Assembly: GCA_020466095.1 (NCBI GenBank)
Contig: CM035808.1
Coordinates: forward strand, 29,958,959-30,022,958
From: Chlorops oryzae
Taxonomy: Eukaryota; Arthropoda; Insecta; Diptera; Chloropidae
DNA: 64,000 bases
Reading direction: 5' to 3'
Under the pieces are notes generated by a model, which saw only the letters and a list, made by a program, of their open reading frames with translations, was not told the origin of the DNA and searched no databases. Each line of letters begins with the position of its first letter. The first letter of the stretch is position 1. Made by a program: the position numbers and the translations under genes. Shown piece by piece: positions 12,566 through 22,395 of the stretch.

Positions 12566-13120
12566 AGTTCGGTTCACTTTGGCAATTTCTTAAAGCAATA
12601 ATTTTTTTTTTTTGCTTTCCAAATTCATGTTCCTTTCAACAACTTCTATGGAAAATGGGCAACATTAAAATATGGGTCTTAAGTGAGGGCTGTGTGCACT
12701 TAAGGACAAGAAAATTACAAATAAAATGTCACATTAAACAAGTTGTCCGATACGTGCTCCTTTGCTAATATCCTTCTGTGTTGTCATAACCTGAATGCAT
12801 TCCTTTTTGCATGGCTATATGAAAGAATCTTTTTTAAAATTCCTTTTTCCATTTCTTAGTTTTTTATTTTATTTTAAAACATTTTTTTTTTTTTTTTTTT
12901 TTGTTCCCGAGGATGTTACACAAAAGAAGGAAAGTATTATAAATGCAAAAAACTTCGGCTTTTATCTTAGTTACTGGAGAATTTTTCTTAGCTTTTACTT
13001 ATGCAAGCACGCATACATATTTTGAGCTGCTCGGACATCGCGTTCAATCGCATTACTGGCTCACTAAGCTCATTACACGACAGAATCGATCCCGATCGTT
13101 CTCGTTCGTTGCAGATATGT

Positions 13121-13884
13121 CTACTTGAAATTCATGTTATTCAGACCGTAGTCGTTTAGCAGACTGCCCGATGTCGCCTGCTGTTGCTGCATGTTGAGCA
13201 GCATACGATGCCGGATATGCATTGTCCTCAAGCGTTTCATGCGTCGCTTGAGGTTACAATAAACCGGACAGCAGTCCGGAAAGGGTTTATACATCAACTC
13301 CTCCTCATCGCCTTGCTCGCATTGATCCGGCAAAATGTCCAGACAGCTAAAGTGAAAATAAAAGAATAAATTTTTCTTTTAGATTGTTTTTCTTTTCCTT
13401 TGTTAGTGTTGGTTCGTTTTGGATGGAATTTAATAGTTGGAACAAAAAATAAATATATATGTATGTATGCATATAGGTACTATATAAGGAAGGTACTACG
13501 TGTGGTTGCAACTAAATGGGATAACTACTCGTTGGGTCTAGACTTCTTTTCCATTACAAATATTGATCTAGAACGTGAAACCAACTGATTATTCTCGCAG
13601 AATAGATTCGAACAGAGGCTAAGCAACACCAAACGTCGCGGCAGAAATTTCGTTTGCTCCCACATACAGCGGCGATACGAACCTGCAGGAGAAAATGTTC
13701 ATAATAATAATAATAATATTAACACATAAAATTAAAAAAAAAGAACAAATATTTTCTTACGTGCAACACTATTATCCTCTTCACTGGATGAATCCATATG
13801 CCGTTGCTGATAATATCGCATGTGGAATTGCCCAAATGCCGCGCACGTGCCAATTAGGCACATTAGAAGAAAATAGATTTTCAT
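13121..13884 (-). CDS. SVWC-domain secreted protein 2, 3 exons
   Basis: A second member of the secreted SVWC family. Minus-strand exons are 13884-13761, 13682-13544 and 13346-13121, with introns of phase 1 (78 bp) and phase 2 (197 bp); total 489 nt, 162 residues plus stop. Residues 1-18 are a signal peptide (MKIYFLLMCLIGTCAAFG), followed by a short acidic linker. Eight domain cysteines are at 47, 65, 70, 89, 97, 113, 114 and 118, ending PFPDCCPVYC. The spacings C1-17-C2-4-C3 and C4-7-C5 equal those of SVWC gene 1. A basic, Gln-rich tail follows (119-162). The second donor (AA/GTCTAG) is the only phase-2 choice but is weak, and it makes the C3-C4 loop unusually long (18 residues), so that boundary is the least certain part. 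The function is inferred from family only. Confidence 0.83.
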
Positions 13885-13937
13885 TTTGGGTATTTAGTTG
13901 AGATTTAAAGAAATGTTTTTTTTTTTGCTTGCTTTAG

Positions 13938-13945
13938 CTTTTATA
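13938..13945 (-). promoter_or_regulatory. Likely TATA box of SVWC gene 2
   Basis: TATAAAAG on the minus strand lies 53 nt upstream of the start codon. This would place initiation near 13914 and leave a leader of about 30 nt. I do not see a perfect Inr at that spot. Confidence 0.5.
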
Positions 13946-14305
13946 TTTTGATTTTAAAATTTTCCCGATTGCATTTTCGAAGAACAAAGTCCTTATGTGA
14001 AGCCCATTTTTCGTTTGATCTTTTACAGACAGACGGACAGTGAACTGCTTTCGCGCGCAAATTTCACATCAAACTAAATTTTCAAACACGAAATGTTAAA
14101 CACCGTGTACCCATTTGACATTCGTTTGCGCAATATTTATCATGATACACTGAGAGAAATTTTTTAAAAGTATTTTGGATTTTTTTAAATATTTTATTTT
14201 TGTGAGTGTTTTATTCGAATTTCACATAGGCAAGAGCATGTTGCTTTAACGACTGGCCTTTAGATATTAAATTCTGTTAAGGGGGCCTAACTTTGAAAGA
14301 TTAAA

Positions 14306-14440
14306 ATGTACTCTCTTTTAACCGGACACCTATGGCATCAAAAAATGGGTCCGCTTAAGAGGAATTCATTTGAAAAGCAGAAACACTAAAGCGTTACTAA
14401 AAAGTGCCCGTTTAAGAGGGCTGTCCGAGAGAGTACACTG
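14306..14440. mobile_element. Short MITE, CAGTGTA family copy 3
   Basis: The right end GAGAGTACACTG is followed by TA, and the interior contains CCGGACACCTATGG and GTCCGCTTAAGAGG as in copies 1 and 2. The left end is eroded (TGTACTCTCTTTTAACC), so the left boundary is approximate. Confidence 0.7.
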
Positions 14441-14629
14441 TATTTCGATTCTTAAACGAAATCGGGTGTGAACGGTTTTCTGCTTTAAGAGCGCACAATG
14501 AAGTAATCTGATATTCAATCAATCACACTTAATGGACTACAATCAGATACCCAAATACCTCCGTAGTCCGTAGACCGGAAAAAAAATTCGTTACAGAGAG
14601 AATTCTTTATAAGGCGAAAAAAGGCACTA

Positions 14630-14891
14630 GGTTAGGTTAGGTTAGGTTAGAGTGGCTGCCCCCTTTAAGGGGACACACTTAGGCCGCATATGGGCCCGTT
14701 GTGGTACCACATGGGAAGACATGCCTCCCTAATTACCCGTTTGGTGAAGCCACTTGGACTCATTAATGAAGCGAGCTAGCCCGGGCAGTGGCACATGAGG
14801 TGACTCACCGTTTCTTCTTCCTCCTCCGATCTGCAACTTCTACAGAAGTCATTGTAAGGAACGCCAAGGCGTTCTGCGTGTCTGGCACTAG
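14630..14891 (-). mobile_element. 5'-truncated LINE 3' end with CTAACC tail
   Basis: Read on the minus strand, the segment encodes LGVPYNDFCRSC, then EEETVSHLMCHCP and a stop. This is the cysteine/histidine motif found at the C-terminus of many non-LTR retrotransposon polyproteins (R1/jockey-like). A 3' untranslated stretch follows and ends in repeated CTAACC units at 14630-14651. An 8-bp duplication AGGCACTA lies at 14622-14629 and 14892-14899. It is a typical 5'-truncated retroposon insertion; the clade is not certain. Confidence 0.8.
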
Positions 14892-14899
14892 AGGCACTA

Positions 14900-16456
14900 A
14901 AAATGTAGCAAAAAAGCCTTCAGAAGGTCCGCTATAGAGAGAAATTCGTTGTAAAGGATATCGATATAGAGAGTGTCGACTGTAAAATACATTATTAAAA
15001 GCGCAGGGTTGCATTCGACTTTACAGCTTTGCTTCGTCGGAGAAATTAACATGTCAATTTTAATGGAAAGTCAATTATAGAACAGCTGACTGCATCTCAT
15101 TTGCCAGAGTAAACACGTACATCGACTTTGAAAGTGTGAAATTTTTGGCATATTTCGAAGAATTCAAAAAGTGTGAACATAGTTCTTTCTCTAACATCTT
15201 ATGAGGTTGTAGCTTATTTACATCCTTACCTTTATTATTTACTGTATATCTGAGTATTGCCGATAAAGATGAAAATTGGTATATTCAAACAGCCGCTATT
15301 GTAAACAAAAAACAGCTGATTTTACAAATCCAGTCGTCTTCAATTCCCTTCGATAAAAATAAAGAAAAATTTTTTTTATCTGTTTCAAAAAATCCCCAAA
15401 ATCTGTCCGTTTCAAGCGTATAATATCTCTCAGTGTATCAGCTTGTATGAAATATTTTACGTGTGCGCCTTCTTGATCGTCTAACCGATGTTTATGTCCA
15501 TGGATGCATATAATCATGAAAATTGTATTTATCATATCTGACACCTCAAGCTTCTGGTGTTATGATCACGACCCAGCGCGATTTACTCTTGATTAAGCTA
15601 AATTAGTTTTTCTTGTTATATTTTTTTTTTTTTTTGTTCATTTATTTATTTTTATATCTATTTCCATTTGACTTCATTTGAAATGGCTTTGGTGTGAGCA
15701 GCAATTCGACTTAAATTGCGATTTTCTTTCTAAAAATTATTCGCAACTACGCAGTAGAGGACGTTTGAGGAATAGTATGAAAGTTCGCCCATTCATGCAG
15801 TCGCTTGGAAATTTTAGAGGCAAAATGAATGAATATTTTGCAATTAGTTCATTTTAGATGCACGGAAACTTTCAGCTCGAAACTTTGCAACCGCTAGACA
15901 TTTTGACTTTGTCAAATCAAACAGAAAAAAAAGAAGGAAAAATGATTTCCACCACTGACTTCAAAGTAGAAAATTCAGCTCCTCGCATACAATGCTTTCA
16001 CGCTCGACTTAAGCAAAATTTGTTTCTATTAAAAAACTAAAGCGAAATTTTGCTTCCCTCAATGCCCTCAGCTGATTCAAAATGTGTGGCATATGTGGGA
16101 AATTTTCCCTCTTTTTACGACTTGTCACAAAGTCTCGCGAACAATTCAATGATGTCAAGTGCAACTTGTGAAATTTTTATAAAAATTTATAAGGTTTTCC
16201 CTCGTCGCTTCCGCCACAGTACCGCTCAGTTTACCAACATTTACCCGGCGAAAGTTCGGACAAAGGCTAAAGTCAAAATTTGTGGTTTTCGGTGCATATA
16301 CAACGAGCACTCTTTCCCAATGGCTTTGTGTAATCTTAGTGACTTTTTACCTCTTCCCTCTCTGCCTCTCACATTTACACTCCCTCTGTATCTTTCTCTC
16401 CCTTGCATCCCCATGGGATTGACAGCGCGAAACTTCACTTAACACGCTTAAACATA
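14900..16456. other. Unassigned intergenic sequence
   Basis: No gene is supported. The first 100 bp continue the older repeat into which the LINE fragment jumped. The 130-codon frame at 16050-16442 lacks an ATG start and has no family resemblance. The remainder shows only homopolymer runs. Confidence 0.55.
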
Positions 16457-16787
16457 CACCGAGAGAAAAAGGTAGTTATATTAACTGAAAAAGCAGGTTA
16501 AAATAACCGAGTTCACCGTTAATTCTTAGCTTATGTGTAGTAGCGGTCGATTCAACAGTACAAACACAGTCAATAGGGATATAACTACCTGATGGTTGAT
16601 ATAACTGTCTCGCGGTTAAATCAACTGTCACCAGCGACTGGGAAAAAAAAATTTATTTTTTGCTTTGACTTTTTTTTACCTTCTTTTATTAATATTTTTT
16701 TTTTATATTAAATTATTATATTTTTTCTTTATTTATTTGTTTCTTTTTAAATCTTTTTCTCTTTCATCTCTTTAAATTTTCTCGCCT

Positions 16788-16852
16788 CGGCCGAGCCTTG
16801 AACCGCAGACCACCACTTCGCTGGGCGAACGTCTTAACCATTACGCTAAACG
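16788..16852 (-). repeat. tRNA-like module, second element copy
   Basis: On the minus strand it reads TAGCGTAATGGTTAAGACG (A-box-like) and later GGTTCAAGGCTC (B-box-like). It is the counterpart of 1678-1741 and slightly better preserved at the B box. Confidence 0.6.
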
Positions 16853-17043
16853 AACGAATTTAATTTGTTGGTCAAAACGCTCACTTGAGCTTATGGTTGC
16901 AAAATTTTTTGCTTGAAAATGAACCATTAAAAAAAAATATAAATAAATTAAAATCTTAAAAATTTAGGAGAAAATTTTTGCCTTAAAAAACAACTCTGAA
17001 CAAAAAAAAACTGTAATTAAAAAAAAAAATCCAGAAAAATTCC

Positions 17044-17112
17044 CGCCGCCAGCAGGGATAGAACCCCGAATCTCACGACGGTCAACTCACAGCTTAAACA
17101 ACTGAGCTATTG
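17044..17112 (-). repeat. Second tRNA-like module, second element copy
   Basis: On the minus strand it has AATAGCTCAGTTG and GGGGTTCTATCCCTGC. It corresponds to 1995-2062. The B box has one change from the canonical GGTTC(A/G)A pattern. Confidence 0.58.
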
Positions 17113-17659
17113 AAAACTCCGGAGACGGTTGATCAGAATGCGAACTTATACGTCTAAGTGAACGAAAGCGAATTTGAACATAAAAAGTGACTATTTTTCA
17201 ACTGTTGATTTGACTTCCTTTTCCAGTGCATTTAACGGGGAATACAGTTAATTTGACCACTCTTACTTTAACTGTTCTAAGTGGTTGATTTAACAGTTCT
17301 TATTTCCAGGCACGGCAGAACGGCGTTTACATGGGGTAGTTGTACCCACTCGAGATTTTCCGAGTGGGTATTTTACCCACTCGAAATTTTCCAAGTGGCT
17401 ATTTTACTCAGTAAAAATTTCACGAAATTTTTGGAATGCCAGTTTTGACAAAAAATTTTTTTCCAATTTTTTCATTTTGAGTTAATATGCAATGTTTCCG
17501 TAGAGCCTGTATCTTTGCGTTAATAAAGAATGCAAAGCATTAAACGACATACGCCAAAACTACCAAACGGAAGTATTTGGAAAATACTTGGCCGCGAAAA
17601 TTTAATACGTAAAAATTTTACCCTAATAATTGTCTTTTTAAATAAAATGTTATTCTATT

Positions 17660-18010
17660 ATTTCGGAGGCATTTACTGCATGTATGATATGTTGTACATT
17701 CCAAGTCGGAAGTTAATACGTTTGGCGGTTCAAAAGTTATAAGTATTTTTTTCATTTTTGGAGGTAGGAGTGGGCGGATCACGCCCATATTTTGCAGTAA
17801 TATCCCAATGAGTGAAAGGTATGTACGTTCCAAGTCCGAAGTGAATATGTTCAGTAGTTCAGGAGTTATTAGCATATTTCATTTGTGGGGGAAGCAGTGG
17901 GCGGATCACGCCCATATTTTTCAATAACATCCCAATGGGTCCAAGGAATATATGTTCCAAGTTTGAAGTGAATATGTTAAGTGGTTCAGAAGTTATGAGC
18001 ATTTTTCTAT
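17660..18010. repeat. Left foldback arm, tandem 127-bp units
   Basis: The near-palindrome GGGCGGATCACGCCC occurs at 17772-17786 and 17899-17913, giving a 127-bp period. Flanking partial units repeat TTCCAAGT, GAAGTGAATATGTT and GGTTCAGAAGTTAT. The whole arm is the inverted counterpart of 19770-20085. Confidence 0.85.
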
Positions 18011-18055
18011 ATGCGACGGCGCGCCTTTCCAAGAATGCTGAATGTATTCTATGTA

Positions 18056-19695
18056 CAGTGGCGGACAAAAGTCTACATACGAGCCCTACTTTTGCTACCT
18101 GACGTGTCCAAAAGCCTTTTGCGAAAAAATAATGATGCAGTTTTGTTCCAAATTTATTTCTAATAAAATATAAAAAAAATAAAAAATTTTCAATGCAAAC
18201 GCAAGAAATTATTCAGAAAAAACTAAAAAATTGAATTGACAAAAGTCTACATACGTGTAGTATGTCATGTTCTATGTTGTTGTGTGTTGCTTTATATTAA
18301 CGGGGAAGTACCGTTTTCTTTATTTTACGCATTCGCTTAATGTTAGGCTTCGCGTGAATTGTATTTAGTTGTATTCTAGTCGGCATCAAGAAGGGATTGG
18401 TGATGACAATGTCTTCTCGAAAAGAAATTTCAACAGACGTCCGTAACTTAGTTATAAAGTTTAGAAACGATAAAAAATCTTTTGGTGAAATATCAGAGTT
18501 ATTGAATTTAAGTAAATCAACAGTTCAAACCATTGTTAGAAACTATAAGGACACTAACACTGTAGAAAATAAGCCGCGCAGTGGTCGCCCAAAGAAGCTC
18601 AGTCGCAGAGATATCTCATTCATTTTAAAAGAAGTAAATAAGAATCCAAAAGTACACGCCACTAAGCTGGCCACAGAACTTGCAATAACATCCAGCACAA
18701 GTGTGCATCCACGTACAGTAAGAAGAGCTCTAAATAATAATGGTTTTCATAGCCGAACTCCACGCAAAAAACCACTTATAAGCGAAAAAAACCGAGAACT
18801 TCGTTTGGCTTTTGCAAAAAAATATATAGGAAAAGGAATCGATTTCTGGAAACAAGTTTTGTTTACGGATGAATCTAAATATAATATATTTGGAAGTGAC
18901 GGGAAAGCCAAAGTTTGGAGAAAACCCAATACAGCAATGGACCCGAAACATTTGATTCCTACTGTTAAGCATGGCGGTGGCAATGTTATGGTTTGGGGTG
19001 GTGTCGCTGCGTCTGGAGTCGGAAACTTAGTGTTTGTCGAGGGCAATATGGATCGTTTTCAGTACAAAAAGATTTTGGAAGAAAATTTGATGCCGTCAGT
19101 CCACAAATTAAACCTGGGAAAGAGCTGGATCTTCCAACAGGACAACGATCCGAAACACACCGCCCACATTGTTAAGGATTGGCTACTGTACTATGCCCCA
19201 CGTCAGCTGAACACACCACCTCAAAGCCCAGATTTGAACGTTATTGAGCACGTTTGGGAGCTTCTGGAGCGTAAGATACGGGAACATGTAATTTCTAGTG
19301 CTCCAAAGCTAAAAGAGAAACTGCAGGAGGAATGGCAAAAAATAACGCCCATCGAGATTGAAAATTTGGTTCAATCAATGCCCAGACGTCTTCAGGCAGT
19401 CATAGATGCTTCTGGTGGGCCAACAAAGTATTAAAATAAAATCACAAATAACGTTAAGTGCCTTACTGAAGTCTTTTCTGTTAATTTTGATAGCGTATGT
19501 AGACTTTTGTCAATGTATTTTTTTTAGTTTTTTCTGAATAATTGTTTAAGTTTACAGTATAAAAGGTTTTTTGTTGGTTATATATGATTAAAAATTCATT
19601 TGAAACAAAACTGCATCATTATTTTTTCTCAAAATGCTTTTGGACACGTCAGGTAGCAAAATTAGGGCTCGTATGTAGACTTTTGTCCGCCACTG
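18056..19695 (+). mobile_element. Complete Tc1-family transposon with IR/DR ends
   Basis: A 1640-bp element bordered by TA (18054-18055 and 19696-19697). Each terminal inverted repeat is about 200 bp: the outer 98 bp differ at only four positions, and inner matches continue to about 18257 and 19494. The 18-bp motif GACAAAAGTCTACATACG occurs at the outer and inner end of each repeat (18064-18081, 18238-18255, 19494-19511, 19670-19687). This is the IR/DR arrangement of transposase-binding sites known from Minos-like and Sleeping Beauty-like elements. It carries an uninterrupted transposase gene. Confidence 0.96.
18397..19434 (+). CDS. Tc1-family transposase, intact, DD34E
   Basis: The protein cuts and pastes its own element at TA sites. 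It is 345 residues, the usual length for Tc1 transposases, with no stop or frameshift. The N-terminal paired-like helix-turn-helix DNA-binding half (about 10-115) includes LNLSKSTVQTIVRNYK and the basic GRPR-like SGRPKKLSRR hook. The catalytic domain has Asp158 (LFTDESKYN), Asp249 (FQQDNDPKHTA) and Glu284 (PDLNVIEHVW), with 34 residues between the last two. Met1, Met3 and Met5 are all possible starts. It sits between near-identical inverted repeats with all four binding motifs, so the copy looks young and may be functional. A stop at 19432-19434 is followed by AATAAAAT. Confidence 0.96.
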   Translation: MVMTMSSRKEISTDVRNLVIKFRNDKKSFGEISELLNLSKSTVQTIVRNYKDTNTVENKPRSGRPKKLSRRDISFILKEVNKNPKVHATKLATELAITSSTSVHPRTVRRALNNNGFHSRTPRKKPLISEKNRELRLAFAKKYIGKGIDFWKQVLFTDESKYNIFGSDGKAKVWRKPNTAMDPKHLIPTVKHGGGNVMVWGGVAASGVGNLVFVEGNMDRFQYKKILEENLMPSVHKLNLGKSWIFQQDNDPKHTAHIVKDWLLYYAPRQLNTPPQSPDLNVIEHVWELLERKIREHVISSAPKLKEKLQEEWQKITPIEIENLVQSMPRRLQAVIDASGGPTKY

Positions 19696-19769
19696 TATGT
19701 ACGCATGTACAATATTGCATCAGCTTTTCTTTCTAAATGCTTTGCGGTAGCATTTGTTTACATACATAT

Positions 19770-20085
19770 ATAAAAATGCTCGTAACTTCTGAACCACTGA
19801 ACACATTCACTTCAAACTTGGATCATATATACCTTGGACCCATTGGGATGTTATTGAAAAATATGGGCGTGATCCGCCCACTGCTTCCTCCACAAATAAA
19901 ATATGCTAATAACTCCTGAACTACTGAACATATTCACTTCGGACTTGAAACGTACATACCTTTCACTCATTGGGATATTACTGCAAAATATGGGCGTGAT
20001 CCGCCCACTCCTACCTCCACAAATGGAAAAATACTTATAACTTCTGAACCACAAAACTTCGGACTTGGAATGTTGTATGTGTGTA
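19770..20085. repeat. Right foldback arm
   Basis: This is the inverted counterpart of 17660-18010. GGGCGTGATCCGCCC occurs at 19865-19879 and 19992-20006, again 127 bp apart. The arms could pair over about 350 bp around a loop that now contains the Tc1 element. Confidence 0.85.
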
Positions 20086-20453
20086 CATATAGATGTAGGT
20101 ACATATGTACATATCGTTAGCTTCGGATAGAAAGGGCGTATCATTTGTTTTTTCAAAAATAAGATTTTTAATTTTACTAGTGGTCCACTCTGAAATGCAC
20201 CCCCAAAAAAATATAAAACCAAGCCTAAAACACAATTTTTTGTATTTTTAAATTGCCATTATGCTTAAAAAAAATTTTTTAAACACATATGTTGCTTTTG
20301 AGTTTTATGGAGTGTTTTCCTTCTCTTGTGAAGTAACAAAAAAATGAGTTACATGGTCGCCGTGAGGGGGTTACAAGTGGGTGCACTTGCGTCAATGTCA
20401 AATGTCAAAGAGCGAACACGCTTGCTCATTAATATATACAAGAAAGAAATTTT

Positions 20454-20728
20454 TTAGTATATTTTATTGTACTTGACTTTGTAACGAAATCATGGGAATG
20501 TTCAATTTAAAGCTAAATATGGAAAAATAACATAATCTTAAGCTCGATGAGATATATATTTGGCTTTTAAAATTTAACAAGAGGCCGAAAAAATGCGGAA
20601 TTGTCTTTAAGTTTTTAATTTTTTTTTACATGAAGTGCGTTAATTTTTGTTATTAAATGTATAATATGAAATAATATTTTTTGTATATTTTATTTTACTT
20701 GATTTTGTAACGAAATGATGGGAATGTT
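20454..20728. repeat. Direct repeat pair inside the foldback element
   Basis: The stretch TATATTTTATTGTACTTGAC ... TGTAACGAAATCATGGGAAT near 20454-20512 recurs with few changes at 20680-20728. They are direct copies about 225 bp apart. Confidence 0.65.
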
Positions 20729-20801
20729 GATTTCGTGGGAGCTTTGTATACTACTCCAACGCAGCAATACACCACCCTTCCCCCTTCGAACTACTACCCA
20801 C

Positions 20802-21159
20802 TAGAGGTGGAAAACAATCAATGTTAACATAATGGTAAAATTAATAAATAAATGGTAAAAATAAATTCCATTAAATTAAATTCTAACAAGCTTAGTAGTT
20901 AATGAAAAACAATAGATTGTCGTAGAACACCATCAATAGGGTAAAACATTTAAAAACATCGTCGATGTATCCCACAATCGTGCACTATTGATGGTTTCTG
21001 ATAACTAACAATTTTTTTCCATCAACTAAGGTTGTTAGAATTAAATCAAACTTAATCTATTTTGCATTTTTAACTTTCTTTTCATTATTATTTATTTTAA
21101 CTTAAAAACATCGATACTATCGATGTATCGATGTTAACATCGATTTTTTCCCACCTCTA
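20802..21159. mobile_element. hAT-type MITE, TSD CTACCCAC, nested in the foldback element
   Basis: The ends TAGAGGTGGAAAA and TTTTCCCACCTCTA are inverted. Perfect 8-bp duplications CTACCCAC are at 20794-20801 and 21160-21167. The right part is rich in ATCGATGTTAACATCGAT motifs. It is 358 bp and non-coding, and it separates the last 36 bp of the host element from the rest. Confidence 0.92.
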
Positions 21160-21291
21160 CTACCCACTCGGGAAAAATCTGTTCTGCCGTGCCTGCTTAT
21201 TTCTCTCGGTGTATTTTGGCTGTAATATACATACATGCGAATGTATCCTGCAGCGTGTGAACTTTGTCTTCATTGGCAACATATGCACATA

Positions 21292-21623
21292 CAGAGCCGT
21301 CTTTAGGCTATGCGGGGCCCCTGGCCCTAAAGTGTGTGGGGCCCCCCTCCCCAACCGATATAGTGTCATCAAACAAGCAGTTTCATAAATTTCAATATGT
21401 TCAGAGAAGACTTTTATGAATTTCATAGGAGTCTTCTCTGAACATATTGAAATTTATGAAGCCTGGTTACTTAGTTAATTGATTCGGCCAGCACTTTTAG
21501 ATCGCTACCACATACATGAATCAAACAAAGCAAGATTATATCTCAATTTTTTCGCAGAGACTCATTTGTCCGCTCGGGGCCTCCGGCGCGGGCCCATTGG
21601 GCCCGTGCGTAAAGACGGTACTG
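21292..21623. mobile_element. hAT-type MITE with perfect internal hairpin
   Basis: Ends CAGAGCCGTCTTTA and TAAAGACGGTACTG are inverted with two mismatches. The flanking 8-mers TGCACATA (21284-21291) and TGCACAAA (21624-21631) differ at one base, so this is a slightly decayed duplication. GC-rich blocks with GGGGCC lie near both ends. A 30-bp perfect inverted repeat is located centrally. Confidence 0.86.
21382..21460. repeat. 30-bp perfect hairpin (19-nt loop)
   Basis: Arms 21382-21411 and 21431-21460 are exact reverse complements over 30 bp (left arm starts TTCATAAATTTCAATATGTT). RNA read through this would form a pre-miRNA-sized hairpin with a 19-nt loop. Confidence 0.9.
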
Positions 21624-21940
21624 TGCACAAATGGAAGGAGGACTATAGTAACTAACCATTTTATTTTCATCTTCTACGACATTGAAACTTCAAAACAAAA
21701 AATAGAAACCAAAAAGAAAAAAAAACAAAAACAAAAAAAAAAATACAGACAAAAAACCCAAAAAGCACACAAAAAACAAGTAAGAAAGCTAACGTCGGCC
21801 AAGCCCAACTTTGATATACCCACCGTTCTGACCACTGTTTAGGGAAGTCTCCCCTAAATTAAGATATTTATGATCTTTAGCCTGGAGTCGTAGGGCAGAA
21901 AATTGATCAGGGAAATTTTTATGGGACTTTATGAGCCAAT

Positions 21941-22098
21941 AGGGGTATTCACAAAAGCGTGTTAAAAACGTTGGAAAGTCGGAAAACTGCGACTTCTTAA
22001 AATTTTTTTAAACGTTTTTGTATCTTGCACACATTTTTGAGCAGTTAAAATCCGATTTTCCGACTTTCCTGTTTTCCGACGCCTTTGTGAATACCCCT
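21941..22098. mobile_element. Foldback MITE, AGGGGTATTCACAAA ends
   Basis: The left end AGGGGTATTCACAAAAGCGT and right end ACGCCTTTGTGAATACCCCT are inverted, and the arms continue with GGAAAGTCGGAAAA / TTTTCCGACTTTCC. The target duplication is not clear. The related sequence near 60670 lacks the insertion. Confidence 0.75.
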
Positions 22099-22395
22099 CA
22101 TGCTTTTGTTTTTAGAAGATTTCAAAATGAAATTTTAATTATTGAATTTTGGCCTTGTTTTGTGACATTCCGGGAAATTTTCCCCTAAAAGTCTGGCAAC
22201 AATGGTTCCGACAATGTTGAAGGACTATGTTTTGCCTTTTCGTACGGAAGTTGGCAGTGACGGATATCACCTATTTTAACTTAGGATCATCCAGCCGCTT
22301 GGAAGGAGATTCGATCACAGAAGGAGGAACAGATGGACCGACGGACAAATGAACAGACAGACAGGCCGACGGATGGACAAACCGATGGATAGACA

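Larger units (their letters stand above)
6426..13120. other. Intergenic region between SVWC genes 1 and 2
   Basis: No gene is supported in these 6.7 kb. It holds piggyBac-type MITEs (7188-7421, probably 7516-7977), a hAT MITE (10506-10990), a TA MITE (12421-12565), homopolymer runs and a TTTTA microsatellite near 9245-9273. ORFs at 8743-9069 and 9274-9486 have no recognisable domain and no splice partners. Confidence 0.6.
17307..21195. mobile_element. 3.9-kb hAT-type foldback element, TSD CTTATTTC
   Basis: The ends are exact inverted repeats, CAGGCACGGCAGAAC at 17307 and its complement closing at 21195. A perfect 8-bp duplication CTTATTTC lies at 17299-17306 and 21196-21203. Inside are two long inverted arms made of tandem 127-bp units (17660-18010 and 19770-20085). 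A Tc1 transposon sits in the loop and a hAT MITE about 36 bp from the right end. No hAT transposase is visible, so it is non-autonomous. Subterminal sequences on both sides repeat CCCACTCG. Confidence 0.87.
16457..21211. mobile_element. Outer TA-flanked element, split by a 3.9-kb insertion
   Basis: The left end CACCGAGAGAAA (16457) and the right end TTTCTCTCGGTG (closing 21211) are inverted and flanked by TA at 16455-16456 and 21212-21213. Removing the 17307-21195 insertion and one copy of its duplication leaves about 858 bp. The core (16627-17150) matches the core of the 852-bp element at 1395-2246. The terminal parts contain many degenerate GGTTGATATAACTG / GGTTAAATCAACTG motifs in both orientations. 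Non-coding. Confidence 0.72.

Noticed and set aside
14630..14651. Telomeric TTAGG array
   Set aside because: The pentamers are only a few units long and form the tail of a LINE insertion with a target duplication, not a chromosome end.
16050..16442. 130-codon plus-strand ORF
   Set aside because: It does not start with ATG and has no recognisable motif; the late part is Pro/Leu-rich from CT-rich DNA.
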